Positions 7,923 through 16,326 of a stretch of DNA of 47,932 nucleotides are shown piece after piece (position 1 is the first letter of the stretch; each line of letters starts with the position of its first letter). The notes under the pieces were generated by a model that saw nothing but the letters and a program-made list of their open reading frames with translations, had not been told where the DNA came from and searched no databases. The DNA lies in NCBI GenBank assembly GCA_007693855.1, contig RECU01000029.1, positions 1 to 47,932 on the forward strand, given 5' to 3'. Source of the DNA: Gammaproteobacteria bacterium. Its GTDB lineage: Bacteria > Pseudomonadota > Gammaproteobacteria > Steroidobacterales > PWYM01. The translations under genes and the position numbers were made by a program.

Positions 7923-8828
7923 ATGGAGAGAGTTGCTGCCTGGCTCGGCGGGCCCCGCCACCGGGTCATTCTGCTGGCCGCCGCGCTGTTTCTGGTGCCG
8001 CTGTTCATGCCATTGGCGGCGGCTCTGGTGGCGTTCGCCACGCTCCTGAAGGGGCCGCGCGAGGGGGTGCTTGCCGCAGTCGCGGCCGCGCTGGTTCTGG
8101 CAGGCGTCACTGCGATTCAGAGCGGTGCGCAGGGTCTGGCCATGGGCTTGAGCGCCATTGTGATCCTCGGTGCCGTGGTCGGCGCTGCGAGCCTGGTGGG
8201 GCGTTACGGCTCGCTGGACTTCGCCTTTCAGGCGGGCACGCTGGTGCTGGGAGCGCTGGCCGGGGTGTTTGCGGCGCTGCCCGCAGGTCGCGAGATCGCG
8301 GCACAGGTGGCGCCAGAGTTGGCTCGGGCCTTCGGTGGCGGGGGGCCTGAAGCGGCGCAGGTCGGTGAACTGGTGGCCGGTCTGCTGTTCGGGCTGGCGT
8401 TTGGCGGCCTGCTGGTCAGCCTGTTTGTGGCGTTGCTCCTGGGCCGTTGGCTGGAAGGTCTGCTCCGGCCGCCGCCCCGCGCGGGGCTTGAGTTCCGCGG
8501 GCTCAAGGCGGGACGGCTGGTGAGTCTGATCATCAGCGTGGTGTTTGTCGGCGCCTTGTTCACCCCGGCGGGCGGCGGGCTCGGCAATGCGGCGATCGTG
8601 TTCGTGCTGGCGATGACCTTGCAGGGGTTCGCCGTCACACACTGGCTGGCGGTGCGGCACACGCTGAACCGGGCCTGGCTTGTGCTGGTGTATGCGCTGG
8701 TGCTGCTGCCGACACCGCTGTCGCCCTTTGCGGTCATGGGCATGGCCGCCACCGGGTATATGGACAACTGGCTGGGCTTGCGGCGCACCACCGGTACTGG
8801 CGGTCCGCCGGCTGGCGGCGATAACTGA
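7923..8828 (+). CDS. DUF2232-like multi-pass inner-membrane protein
   Basis: Hydrophobic protein of 301 aa with about eight predicted membrane segments (near residues 15-40, 47-65, 72-92, 103-120, 150-174, 198-215, 222-240 and 252-275) and short charged loops. Membrane proteins of the DUF2232/YybS type occupy this slot between rpsR and rplI in many gammaproteobacteria, and the sequence fits that description; the function is unknown. No catalytic motif is visible. The start is the ATG at 7923, although a TTG at 7920 is adjacent and the ribosome site is poor, suggesting modest expression relative to the ribosomal genes around it. It ends 49 bases before rplI. Confidence 0.75.
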   Translation: MERVAAWLGGPRHRVILLAAALFLVPLFMPLAAALVAFATLLKGPREGVLAAVAAALVLAGVTAIQSGAQGLAMGLSAIVILGAVVGAASLVGRYGSLDFAFQAGTLVLGALAGVFAALPAGREIAAQVAPELARAFGGGGPEAAQVGELVAGLLFGLAFGGLLVSLFVALLLGRWLEGLLRPPPRAGLEFRGLKAGRLVSLIISVVFVGALFTPAGGGLGNAAIVFVLAMTLQGFAVTHWLAVRHTLNRAWLVLVYALVLLPTPLSPFAVMGMAATGYMDNWLGLRRTTGTGGPPAGGDN

Positions 8829-8877
8829 TCTGACGACTGGAGCACGGGGCTGTCCGCGTGCAAACGGAGAGACGGAA

Positions 8878-9327
8878 ATGGAAGTGATTCTGCTGGACAA
8901 GGTTGAGAATCTGGGTGGCATTGGCGATCGGGTCAAGGTCCGCTCCGGCTATGCCCGCAACTACCTGCTGCCGCAGGGCAAGGCAACCGCGGCGACCGCC
9001 GAGAACATCGCTGCCTTCGAGGCCCGGCGCGCGGACATCGAGCGCAAGGCCGCTGAAGAACTGGCCGCCGCGCAGGCGCGCGCCGAGAAACTGGCTGGCC
9101 TGGAGCTGACTGTCGGCGCCAAGGTCGGCGGCGAGGGCAAGCTCTTCGGTTCGATCGGTACTGTCGATATTGCCGAGGCCTGCGCGGCCCTCGGTCACGA
9201 GATCGAGCGCTCGGAAGTCCGCCTGCCCGAAGGCCCGATCCGCACCACCGGCGAGGTGGAGGTGATCCTGCACCTGCACAGTGACGTGGATGTGCCGATC
9301 ACCGTCAAGGTGACTGCCGAGGAGTGA
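8878..9327 (+). CDS. rplI: 50S ribosomal protein L9
   Basis: 149-aa large-subunit protein with the classic two-domain form. The N-terminal RNA-binding domain ([31 protein letters not shown]) is joined by a long charged helix (about 40-75, rich in Ala, Glu and Arg) to a C-terminal domain (LFGSIGT..DIAEAC; then [11 protein letters not shown]). Start ATG 8878 is preceded by CGGAGAGACGG. It follows the DUF2232-like gene and precedes dnaB, a conserved order. Confidence 0.98.
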   Translation: MEVILLDKVENLGGIGDRVKVRSGYARNYLLPQGKATAATAENIAAFEARRADIERKAAEELAAAQARAEKLAGLELTVGAKVGGEGKLFGSIGTVDIAEACAALGHEIERSEVRLPEGPIRTTGEVEVILHLHSDVDVPITVKVTAEE

Positions 9328-9410
9328 GGCGCTGGTCGTCTCGGGCTGTGGTAGGGTGATCGCAACGCCGGCGCACCGGGCGCCGGGCGGTGCGTCTGGA
9401 TCGTTCTGAC

Positions 9411-10802
9411 ATGGCCATTCCTGAGGACAGCCTGCGGATGCTCGGCCCAGTCGAGTTGAAGGTGCCGCCGCATTCGGTGGAGGCGGAGCAGGCTGTGCTC
9501 GGCGCACTGATGATCGATGGCGAGGCCTGGGACAAGGTCGCCGACGCCGTCAGCGAGGCGGATTTCTACCGTCGCGATCACCGCATCATCTTTACCGCCA
9601 TCGGCGAGCTGGTGGACCTCGGTCAGCCCTGTGATGCGGTCACCGTCGCCGAGTTTCTCGACCGCCAGGGCAACCTCGAGGACATCGGCGGTCTTGGTTA
9701 CCTCGGCCGCTTGACCCAGGACACGCCGAGTGCCAGCAACGTGCGGGCTTACGCAGCCATTGTGCGCGAGCGCGCCGTGCTCCGCGAGCTCATCAGCGCC
9801 GGTGGCGATATCGCCGACAGTGCCTACCGCCCCGAAGGCCGCAGCGTCCCCGAGCTGCTCGACCAGGCCGAGCAGCGGGTGTTCCAGATCGCGGAGCGCG
9901 GGGCCCGTCGCGGCACAGGCTTCGTGGCGCTGCGAAAGATTCTGCCATCGACGGTCGATCGTCTGGACCTGCTCTCCAACAGCGAGGGCGATGTCACCGG
10001 CCTTTCCACCGGCTTCACGGAACTCGATCGCATGACCGCCGGGCTGCAGAAAGGCGACCTGGTGATCGTCGCCGGCCGCCCCTCCATGGGCAAGACCTCG
10101 CTGGCCATGAACATGGCGGAAAACGCGGCCATTGGCAGCGGCCGGGCGGTGGCGATTTTCAGCATGGAAATGCCCGCTGAACAGCTGGCCTTCCGCATGA
10201 TCGGTTCGATCGGGCGGGTAAACCAGTCGCACCTGCGCACCGGCAACTTCTCGGATGAAGACTGGTCGCGGATCAACTCTGCTGTCACCATCATGTCGCA
10301 GGCACCGATTTTCATCGATGACACCCCTGCGCTCACGCCCTCGGAAGTGCGCGCTCGCGCGCGCCGGCTCAAACGCGAGCACGATCTCGGCCTGATCGTG
10401 GTCGACTACCTGCAGCTGATGCAGGTCTCTGGCACCAAGGAGAACCGCGCGACGGAGATTTCGGAGATTTCGCGCTCGCTCAAGGCGCTGGCCAAGGAGT
10501 TGGGTCTGCCGGTGATCGCGCTGTCGCAGCTCAACCGCAGTGTCGAGCAGCGCACCGACAAGCGCCCGGTGATGTCGGACCTGCGCGAGTCGGGCGCTAT
10601 CGAGCAGGATGCCGATATCATCATGTTCATTTACCGCGAAGAGGTTTACGACAAGGAGACCCATCGCAAGGGCATTGCCGACATCATCATCGCCAAGCAG
10701 CGCAATGGGCCTATCGGCGAGGTCTCGCTGACTTTCCTCGGCGAGTACACCAAGTTCGAGAACTACGCTGGCGAAGGCTTTGCCGGCGGACCTTTTCCGT
10801 GA
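9411..10802 (+). CDS. dnaB: Replicative DNA helicase DnaB
   Basis: Hexameric 5'-to-3' helicase that unwinds the replication fork and interacts with primase. The N-terminal collar domain (about 18-120, starting PPHSVEAEQAVLGALM) is followed by a linker helix and the RecA-like motor, with Walker A GRPSMGKT at 222-229, Walker B IVVDYLQLM and the arginine-finger region SDLRESGAIEQDAD. The length (463 aa from the ATG at 9411) is normal and no intein interrupts the Walker A or other hot-spot sites. A GTG at 9390 would add 7 residues and cannot be excluded; neither start has a strong ribosome site. The stop overlaps the alr GTG by 4 bases. Confidence 0.97.
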   Translation: MAIPEDSLRMLGPVELKVPPHSVEAEQAVLGALMIDGEAWDKVADAVSEADFYRRDHRIIFTAIGELVDLGQPCDAVTVAEFLDRQGNLEDIGGLGYLGRLTQDTPSASNVRAYAAIVRERAVLRELISAGGDIADSAYRPEGRSVPELLDQAEQRVFQIAERGARRGTGFVALRKILPSTVDRLDLLSNSEGDVTGLSTGFTELDRMTAGLQKGDLVIVAGRPSMGKTSLAMNMAENAAIGSGRAVAIFSMEMPAEQLAFRMIGSIGRVNQSHLRTGNFSDEDWSRINSAVTIMSQAPIFIDDTPALTPSEVRARARRLKREHDLGLIVVDYLQLMQVSGTKENRATEISEISRSLKALAKELGLPVIALSQLNRSVEQRTDKRPVMSDLRESGAIEQDADIIMFIYREEVYDKETHRKGIADIIIAKQRNGPIGEVSLTFLGEYTKFENYAGEGFAGGPFP

Positions 10803-11920
10803 CGCGGCCGACCCGGGCGCGGATCAGCCGCGCCGCGCTCACCGCCAATCTCGCGCGGGTGCGGGCCGCGGCACCGGGGTGCCGAGTCATTGCCGTGGTC
10901 AAGGCGAACGGCTACGGCCATGGACTGCTGCCGGTGGCGCGCGCGCTCTCGCGCACCGACGCCTACGCGGTAGCCCGTATCGAGGAGGCGCTGGCGCTGC
11001 GCGAGGCGGGACTGGCGCACCCCGTGCTGCTGCTCGAGGGGCCGCTGGAGGCGGCCGACCTGGACCAGGCGGCGCGCTCTCATCTTGACCTGGTGGTGCA
11101 TACCGGGGAGCAGCTGGAGATGCTGGGGCATTATCGCGGACCGGCTCGCTTCACCCTGTGGCTGAAGTTCGATACGGGCATGCATCGCCTGGGTTTCCCG
11201 CTGGAGGCGTTCGACGCCGTGATGGCACGAGTACAGTCGCTGACCTGCGTCGCCCGGCCGCTGCGGCTGATGACTCACCTGGCCTGCGCGGAAGAGCGTG
11301 GCCATCCGCATACCCAGCGACAGCTCGAGCGTATCCGCACCGGGCTTGCGGCACGCGGCTGTGACCTGAGCGTCGCCAATTCCGCGGCAGTCCTGAGTCT
11401 GCCGGAGGTTCTGCAGGCACCTGCGGCCGCTGCAGAGGCAGCGACCACACCCTGCAACTGGGTTCGTCCCGGTATCATGCTCTACGGCATCTCGCCCTTG
11501 CCGGGGCGAGATGCCGGCGCCGTCGGTCTGGCCCCTGCCATGACTTTCGAGACCCGACTGATTGCCCTGCGGCGAGTCGCCACCGGGGAGAGCGTGGGCT
11601 ACGGGGCGACCTGGACCGCGCGTCGCGATACGCTCATCGGCATCGCGGCGGCCGGATACGGCGATGGCTATCCACGCAGCCTGCCCAGCGGCACGCCTGT
11701 GCTGGTCGGTGGCCACCGCGTGCCGCTGGCGGGGCGGATTTCCATGGACATGCTGGCCGTCGACCTGACGGATCATCCAGTCACCCCCGCGGTGGGTGAT
11801 ACCGTCACGCTCTGGGGGCGCGGACTGCCCGTGGAACTGGTGGCCGAGGCGGCCGGGACGATACCTTATGAACTCGTCTGCGGGATCACCCAGCGGGTGG
11901 CCATGGAACTGGTGGACTGA
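10799..11920 (+). CDS. alr: Alanine racemase
   Basis: PLP enzyme interconverting L- and D-alanine, supplying D-Ala for peptidoglycan. The TIM-barrel domain begins with the PLP-lysine motif AVVKANGYGHG (K35), and the C-terminal beta domain carries the catalytic Tyr in SVGYGATW (Y268). The dimer and active-site signature FDTGMHRLG is at 124-132, and WVRPGIMLYG at 221-230. 373 aa, close to the normal length, with an Ala/Pro-rich insertion of about 12-15 residues (around 205-218) between the NSA and RPG motifs. GTG start, overlapping dnaB. The dnaB-alr pairing is conserved in gammaproteobacteria. Confidence 0.96.
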   Translation: MTRPTRARISRAALTANLARVRAAAPGCRVIAVVKANGYGHGLLPVARALSRTDAYAVARIEEALALREAGLAHPVLLLEGPLEAADLDQAARSHLDLVVHTGEQLEMLGHYRGPARFTLWLKFDTGMHRLGFPLEAFDAVMARVQSLTCVARPLRLMTHLACAEERGHPHTQRQLERIRTGLAARGCDLSVANSAAVLSLPEVLQAPAAAAEAATTPCNWVRPGIMLYGISPLPGRDAGAVGLAPAMTFETRLIALRRVATGESVGYGATWTARRDTLIGIAAAGYGDGYPRSLPSGTPVLVGGHRVPLAGRISMDMLAVDLTDHPVTPAVGDTVTLWGRGLPVELVAEAAGTIPYELVCGITQRVAMELVD

Positions 11921-11943
11921 CGGGCCCACAGAGAGGACAGGGC

Positions 11944-12897
11944 ATGACATTCGCACAGCTTGCGGCCGTCGCGGGTTTCTACGGGCGGTTCACACCGAGT
12001 TTCTCGCGCATCGGCTTCCAGGCCCGGCGTTTGGGGTGGCGCCACGTGCCCTGGCGCTTTGCCGGGCAGCGCTGGCTGGTGACCGGAGCCTCGGCGGGCA
12101 TCGGGCGGGCCATCGCGAGAACAGCCGCAGCAGGGGGCGCGGAAGTCCTGGCGGTGGCCCGCGCGTCGACGCGTCTCGAGCGCATCGGCCAGGGACTCGA
12201 TGCGGATGCCGCCGGCAGGCTTACGCCGCTCGCCGCCGACCTGTCGCTGATCTCAGGGACGGCGCAACTGCTCGACACCGTGGCCCGCCGCAGCTCACCC
12301 TTCGATGTGTTGATCAACAACGCTGGTGTGCTGCTGAATGACCATCAGCTCACCAGCGAGGGCCACGAGGCCTCGTTCGTGGTCAATCTGCTCAGCCACT
12401 ACCAACTCACCGAAGGCCTGATCGCCGCCGACGGGCTCGCCGACGGATCGACCCTCGTCAACATGTCCTCAGGTGGCATGTACAGTGTGCCGCTGGGTCT
12501 CGAGGGGCTTGATGTCACTGATCCCTCGCGCCATGTCGGTAAACTCGCCTACGCCCGCCATAAGCGTGCCCAGGTCGCACTGACTGCGGACTGGCAGGAT
12601 CGGCTGGCCAGCCGGGGCATCGCAGTCTACGTCATGCATCCCGGCTGGGTGCGCACGGAGGGGGTGCGCCGGTCGCTGCCGGTATTCTGGCGGGTACAGC
12701 GCCCTATATTGAGAAGCCCGCTGGAAGGCGCGGACACTGCCCTCTGGCTGTGTGCGACCCGGCCCCGGCCCCGGCCGGAGGTCATCTGGTTCGATCGCCG
12801 GCCGCGGCCCTTGCACCTGTTTTCGCAGACGCGCAACGCCCAGTGTACGCTCGATGAGCTGCGCGCCCTGCTCGAGCGCAAGCTCGCGGCCCGCTGA
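11944..12897 (+). CDS. Short-chain dehydrogenase/reductase (SDR family)
   Basis: NAD(P)-dependent SDR of 317 aa. The nucleotide-binding TGASAGIG is at 47-54, NNAG at 125-128, the catalytic serine in NMSSGG (about 175) and the YxxxK pair at Y203 and K207. The first 40 residues are an unusual Trp/Phe/Arg-rich extension before the Rossmann fold, seen in DHRS12-like members that may sit on membranes. The C-terminus (PEVIWFDRRPRPLHLFS) also fits that subgroup. The substrate is unknown. AGAGAGGAC upstream supports the ATG at 11944, 23 bases after alr. It ends 3 bases before the convergent FHA gene, and I see no terminator between them. Confidence 0.88.
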   Translation: MTFAQLAAVAGFYGRFTPSFSRIGFQARRLGWRHVPWRFAGQRWLVTGASAGIGRAIARTAAAGGAEVLAVARASTRLERIGQGLDADAAGRLTPLAADLSLISGTAQLLDTVARRSSPFDVLINNAGVLLNDHQLTSEGHEASFVVNLLSHYQLTEGLIAADGLADGSTLVNMSSGGMYSVPLGLEGLDVTDPSRHVGKLAYARHKRAQVALTADWQDRLASRGIAVYVMHPGWVRTEGVRRSLPVFWRVQRPILRSPLEGADTALWLCATRPRPRPEVIWFDRRPRPLHLFSQTRNAQCTLDELRALLERKLAAR

Positions 12898-12900
12898 GGT

Positions 12901-13608
12901 TCAGTCGACGAAAAACCCCATCTTGACGCCGGCGAGCTGGATGACGTCGTTATCGTTCAGGCGCTGTGCCTGCTGTCCGATGGGCTCGCCGTTGACCAGC
13001 GGATAATCGCCGGTGCGGCCACTTTCGACGTGGACCAGGTAAAAGCCGTCTGACCGGCGCGTTACGGCGGCGACCTGCACCCCCGGCCGGCCGAGGGTGG
13101 TGAGGGCCTTGCTCAGTTCCAGTTCCCGGCCGGCGAAGGTGCCGTTCAGCACCTGCAGCTTGGCTTTCTTAAGCACTGGCGCATCGTGCTGGCCGGTGGC
13201 CATGGCGTCTGCACTGGCAGCGCCCGAGGCCACTGCACGATTGCGTGCCGAGACCACCTGCGCGGCACTCGGGGGGATCACCATGGTGCGCTCGAACTCG
13301 TCCTGGTCAAGTTCCTCGCTGCGCTGATCGACGAACCGCAGCTGGTGATGGCCGACCGTGATCACGTCGCCGTGCTGCAGAGCGTGTTTCTTGATCAGCT
13401 TGCCGTTGACGTACGTGCCATTGGTGCTGTTCAGGTCCTCGAGAAACGAATCATTGAGGATGTTGATGATCAGCGAGTGGTGACCGCTGACGGCGGGATT
13501 GTCGATGCGGATATCGTTATCTGGGAGACGCCCGACCGTGTAGCGTTCCTTGTTCATGTTGTATTCGGCCAGCACTTGGCCTTCCAGACTCAGTATGAGG
13601 CGTGCCAT
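12901..13608 (-). CDS. FHA-domain protein (tandem FHA)
   Basis: 235-aa cytoplasmic phosphothreonine-binding adaptor. The first FHA domain (about 1-95) is canonical, with VGRLPDNDI (25-33), SGHH (41-44) and LNSTNGTYVNG (59-69). The second (about 150-235) keeps LGRPG and VNGEPI but lacks the SxxH motif, so it is probably degenerate. Between them a linker contains DEFERTMVIP; its Thr (T108) resembles the phosphorylated Thr of kinase-substrate FHA proteins such as GarA, which is inference. It is the last gene of the kinase-phosphatase-FHA operon, 15 bases after the phosphatase. It may carry kinase output to a metabolic or secretion target; no target is encoded alongside. Confidence 0.93.
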   Translation of the reverse strand: MARLILSLEGQVLAEYNMNKERYTVGRLPDNDIRIDNPAVSGHHSLIINILNDSFLEDLNSTNGTYVNGKLIKKHALQHGDVITVGHHQLRFVDQRSEELDQDEFERTMVIPPSAAQVVSARNRAVASGAASADAMATGQHDAPVLKKAKLQVLNGTFAGRELELSKALTTLGRPGVQVAAVTRRSDGFYLVHVESGRTGDYPLVNGEPIGQQAQRLNDNDVIQLAGVKMGFFVD

Positions 13609-13623
13609 CGTGATGTGTGCTCC

Positions 13624-14448
13624 CTAGCCGAACAGCCTGCGGATTCGTGTCAGAAGACCGGACCTGGCCGGGAACTCATCGAGTAACCGAACAAGCACGA
13701 CCGAGATGTTGTCCTTTCCGCCATTATCGTTGCCGAGCTGGACCAGCTGCTTGCCAGCCATGTCAAGACTAGCACTAAAGGTATTGATAGTTAATTGGAT
13801 GTCGTCATCCTCGACCATGTCTGGCAGCCCGTCCGAGCACAACAGGAAGACATCCCCCTTGCTGGCGTCAGTTTCGGCGACCTGGACGTCGACGGTCGCC
13901 TCGACGCCCAGCGCGCGGGTGACGTAATTCCGGTTGGTCGAGCGCTGTGCCTCCTCCTGCGAATAGAACCCGCGGTCGACCAGTTCCTGCAGCAGCGAGT
14001 GGTCAGAGGTCACCTGGGTGAAGCTCTCGCCACGGAGTCGGTAGAGTCTCGAATCGCCGACATGGGCGATCGAGATCCTGTTGTCCCAGAACAGGCAGGC
14101 GACGATTGTTGTGCCCATGCCCTCGCACTCACTCTGGGTTTGCGAGGTGTTGTGGATGATCTTGTTGGCGCGCATGATCGCATCGCGCAGCACGATGGTC
14201 TGGCGCATCAGCCCGGTAGGCGGGTCGACCGCCTCACGGGTTTCTCGCTGGCACGCTTCCGTCACCAGGTCGACCACGGTCTTGACGGCGATGCCGCTGG
14301 CGACCTCCCCGGCGCTGTAGCCGCCCATGCCATCCGCCACCACGAACAGGCCGATTTCGGCATTGGAGCCGATGGCGTCTTCGTTGTGATCCCTGACCCG
14401 GCCCGTGTCGGTGAACTGTGCGAAGGCGAGCTTGCCGCGAAGTGGCAT
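13624..14448 (-). CDS. PP2C-type Ser/Thr protein phosphatase
   Basis: Metal-dependent phosphatase of the PPM/PP2C (Stp1/PrpC) family, 274 aa. Motifs: TDTGRVRDHNEDA (13-25), FVVADGMGGYSAGE (35-48) with the metal-binding Asp-Gly, IAHVGDSRLYRLR, LLCSDGLPDM with its metal-binding Asp, and GKDNISVVLV near the end. It probably reverses the action of the kinase encoded just upstream. The ATG at 14448 lies 6 bases after the kinase stop; a TTG at 14457 overlapping that stop would add three residues and is also possible. The ribosome site is weak, consistent with translational coupling to the kinase. Confidence 0.95.
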   Translation of the reverse strand: MPLRGKLAFAQFTDTGRVRDHNEDAIGSNAEIGLFVVADGMGGYSAGEVASGIAVKTVVDLVTEACQRETREAVDPPTGLMRQTIVLRDAIMRANKIIHNTSQTQSECEGMGTTIVACLFWDNRISIAHVGDSRLYRLRGESFTQVTSDHSLLQELVDRGFYSQEEAQRSTNRNYVTRALGVEATVDVQVAETDASKGDVFLLCSDGLPDMVEDDDIQLTINTFSASLDMAGKQLVQLGNDNGGKDNISVVLVRLLDEFPARSGLLTRIRRLFG

Positions 14449-14453
14449 CGTCT

Positions 14454-16145
14454 TCAACGTCCAAGGCGGGCAGTGAATGCGCGCAGCGCCTGGGCCATGT
14501 GCGCACCGGTCTCGAAGCGTTCCCGGGGATCCTTCGCGAGTGCGAGATCCATGATCCGGTCAAGATCCGCGGACAGTTCCGGTCGCACATGCGTCACCGG
14601 AGCATGGGCAAGGTTGGCGATCGCGAACATCAGTTTCGGCATGGATGAGCCGCGAAACGGCAGCTGGCCCGTCAGCATCTGGTAGAACGTGACGCCCAGC
14701 GAGAACAGATCCGATTGTCCGGTCACCTGTTTGCCTTCCAGCTGTTCCGGGGACATGAACGACGGTGTGCCGAGGACAATTCCGGTGCGCGTGCGGCTCG
14801 AGTCGGTGAGCCGGGCGATACCGAAATCGGTGATTTTCAGCGTGTCCGCCGCTCGATCATACATAATGTTGGCCGGTTTGATGTCCCTGTGGACCACGTT
14901 TTCACGATGTGCGTAGCCCAGCGCGTCGGCCACACGGGCGACCAGGTCGACCACCACCGGCATGGGCAGCAGGGTCTCCGGCTTGACGTGTCCGGAAAGA
15001 TGCGTGCCTTCCAGGTACTCCATGGCGATGTAGGCAAGCTCGTGTTCCTCGCCGACATCATAGATGGTCACGATGTTCGGGTGATTCAGGCGACCTGCGG
15101 TTTCTGCCTCGCGGAAGAAGCGTGCCTTCGCTTCCTGTACGTCCTCGGCTTCGAACTCCTCGGCCAGCGGAATGGCCTTGATGGCGACCACTCGATTGAT
15201 GCGCGGGTCACGGCCGAGATAGACCACGCCCATGGCACCCCGACCGAGCTCCCGCACAAGCTCGTATCGACCGAGACGCGCGACCTGGCCTTCGATCAGT
15301 TTGACCGGCTCCCCGGTCAGCCCGGAGTTTGACGTCCTCGGCCCGTCGCCAGCGGGCTTTGCCGCAGGCGTGGGCGCCGCTGTGCGCCCACCACTGGCCA
15401 AGCGCTCGAGATCGCGAAGCCGCGCGGCGACATCGCGGTAATCCGGATCCCGATCCCGCAGCCGTTCGAATGCGGCGAGCGCTTCAGCCCGCTGCCCCTG
15501 GCGCTGCAGACCCACAGCAATCGAGTACAGTGTCTCGAAGTCCTCGCGGGCCAGCGGCGCGTTCCTGAGGCTGGCCCAGGCCATTGCAAAATCGCCGCTG
15601 CGCAGCGCTTCGCCGGCGCGCCGCAGCGCTGCATTGCCACTGCTGGCCGTATTGCCGCCCAGGTCCGGGGCCTTCCGCACGGCGGCGGCGGCGACTCGTG
15701 GCGCCGGCGCCCGGGTGTCAGCACCGGAGTCGGTGTCGCCACGCCGCTCGCCCATGGCCACGCAAAGCCCGGCGGCGGCGATCGCGGTGAGGGCCGGAGC
15801 GACCAGTTGCAGCGGACCGACGCCTGCCGTGCGCAGGACGACGTCCAGGCCGAGCAGGGCCAGCGCCGCGGCTGCCGCCAGCGCGAGCGTGGTGGCCGGC
15901 GGCTGGCCGCGACCCCACAGCATGACACCGAGGCCGGCGACGCCGATCATCAGCGCCTCGATCGGCCAGGCCCAGGCGGGTGGTGGCGGGCTTTGCCCCG
16001 AGGCGCCTGCTAAACTGCCGAGCAGCTCTTGTACGGCGACCAGTACGCCTGCAGAGGGTGGCCAAGCGGCCAGCAGCATCGCCCACACCAGTACGATGGC
16101 GGCGACCAGGTCGGCACGTCGGTTGCGGGCGATGACTTCAGACAT
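14454..16145 (-). CDS. Membrane-anchored Ser/Thr protein kinase
   Basis: 563-aa Hanks-type kinase. The N-terminus has about four hydrophobic segments (near 13-30, 62-78, 84-104 and 111-131). A TPR-like helical region follows (about 168-250: LRRAGEALRSGDFAMAW, then RQGQRAEALAAFERLRDRD), then a Pro/Ala linker and the kinase domain (about 294-560). Catalytic marks are complete: glycine loop GRGAMG (301-306), K323 in VAIKAI, HRDIKPAN (419-426), DFG (440-442), and Thr-rich activation loop ending GTPSFMSPE. The kinase is C-terminal and the membrane part N-terminal, the reverse of PknB-type kinases with an extracytoplasmic sensor. First gene of the operon with the phosphatase and FHA protein. Confidence 0.94.
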   Translation of the reverse strand: MSEVIARNRRADLVAAIVLVWAMLLAAWPPSAGVLVAVQELLGSLAGASGQSPPPPAWAWPIEALMIGVAGLGVMLWGRGQPPATTLALAAAAALALLGLDVVLRTAGVGPLQLVAPALTAIAAAGLCVAMGERRGDTDSGADTRAPAPRVAAAAVRKAPDLGGNTASSGNAALRRAGEALRSGDFAMAWASLRNAPLAREDFETLYSIAVGLQRQGQRAEALAAFERLRDRDPDYRDVAARLRDLERLASGGRTAAPTPAAKPAGDGPRTSNSGLTGEPVKLIEGQVARLGRYELVRELGRGAMGVVYLGRDPRINRVVAIKAIPLAEEFEAEDVQEAKARFFREAETAGRLNHPNIVTIYDVGEEHELAYIAMEYLEGTHLSGHVKPETLLPMPVVVDLVARVADALGYAHRENVVHRDIKPANIMYDRAADTLKITDFGIARLTDSSRTRTGIVLGTPSFMSPEQLEGKQVTGQSDLFSLGVTFYQMLTGQLPFRGSSMPKLMFAIANLAHAPVTHVRPELSADLDRIMDLALAKDPRERFETGAHMAQALRAFTARLGR

Positions 16146-16184
16146 GGGCGGACGGATTCCTGGGCACGCTATTCAGCATGGCGT

Positions 16185-16199
16185 ACACGCAAAGCGTGT
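16185..16199. repeat. Inverted repeat in kinase leader
   Basis: Perfect inverted repeat ACACGC-AAA-GCGTGT lying 40 bases upstream of the kinase ATG, between the predicted start of transcription and translation. It could be an operator or an mRNA hairpin near the start. No known regulator consensus was recognised. Confidence 0.4.
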
Positions 16200-16236
16200 C
16201 CCGGTTCTTGTCGCGGGCGCGCGCGGCTTCCGGCTG

Positions 16237-16242
16237 AGTATA
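16237..16242 (-). promoter_or_regulatory. Possible -10 element of the kinase operon
   Basis: On the minus strand TATACT (5 of 6 to consensus) lies 92 bases before the kinase ATG. The -35 position holds only a poor match (ATTCCC at 17 bases), so the promoter is plausible but unproven. It sits in the 181-base divergent region between the kinase and radA. Confidence 0.35.
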
Positions 16243-16326
16243 GCAACGCATCGGTCAGCGGGAATCGGATGTAATTCTCGGTTTTTACCGCCGGTATTGA
16301 AGTCCCGGTCGAGCAGGGGTCAGCCC

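Noticed and set aside
9195-10664. Antisense open frame across rplI and dnaB
   Set aside because: Shadow of two conserved genes on the opposite strand with no ribosome site or homology visible.
9411-10802. Possible intein in DnaB
   Set aside because: Length (463 aa) and uninterrupted Walker A and other conserved motifs show no insertion.
15634-16326. In-frame extension upstream of radA (231 codons)
   Set aside because: Antisense to the kinase gene and unlike RadA; the GTG at 16327 gives the standard zinc-finger N-terminus.
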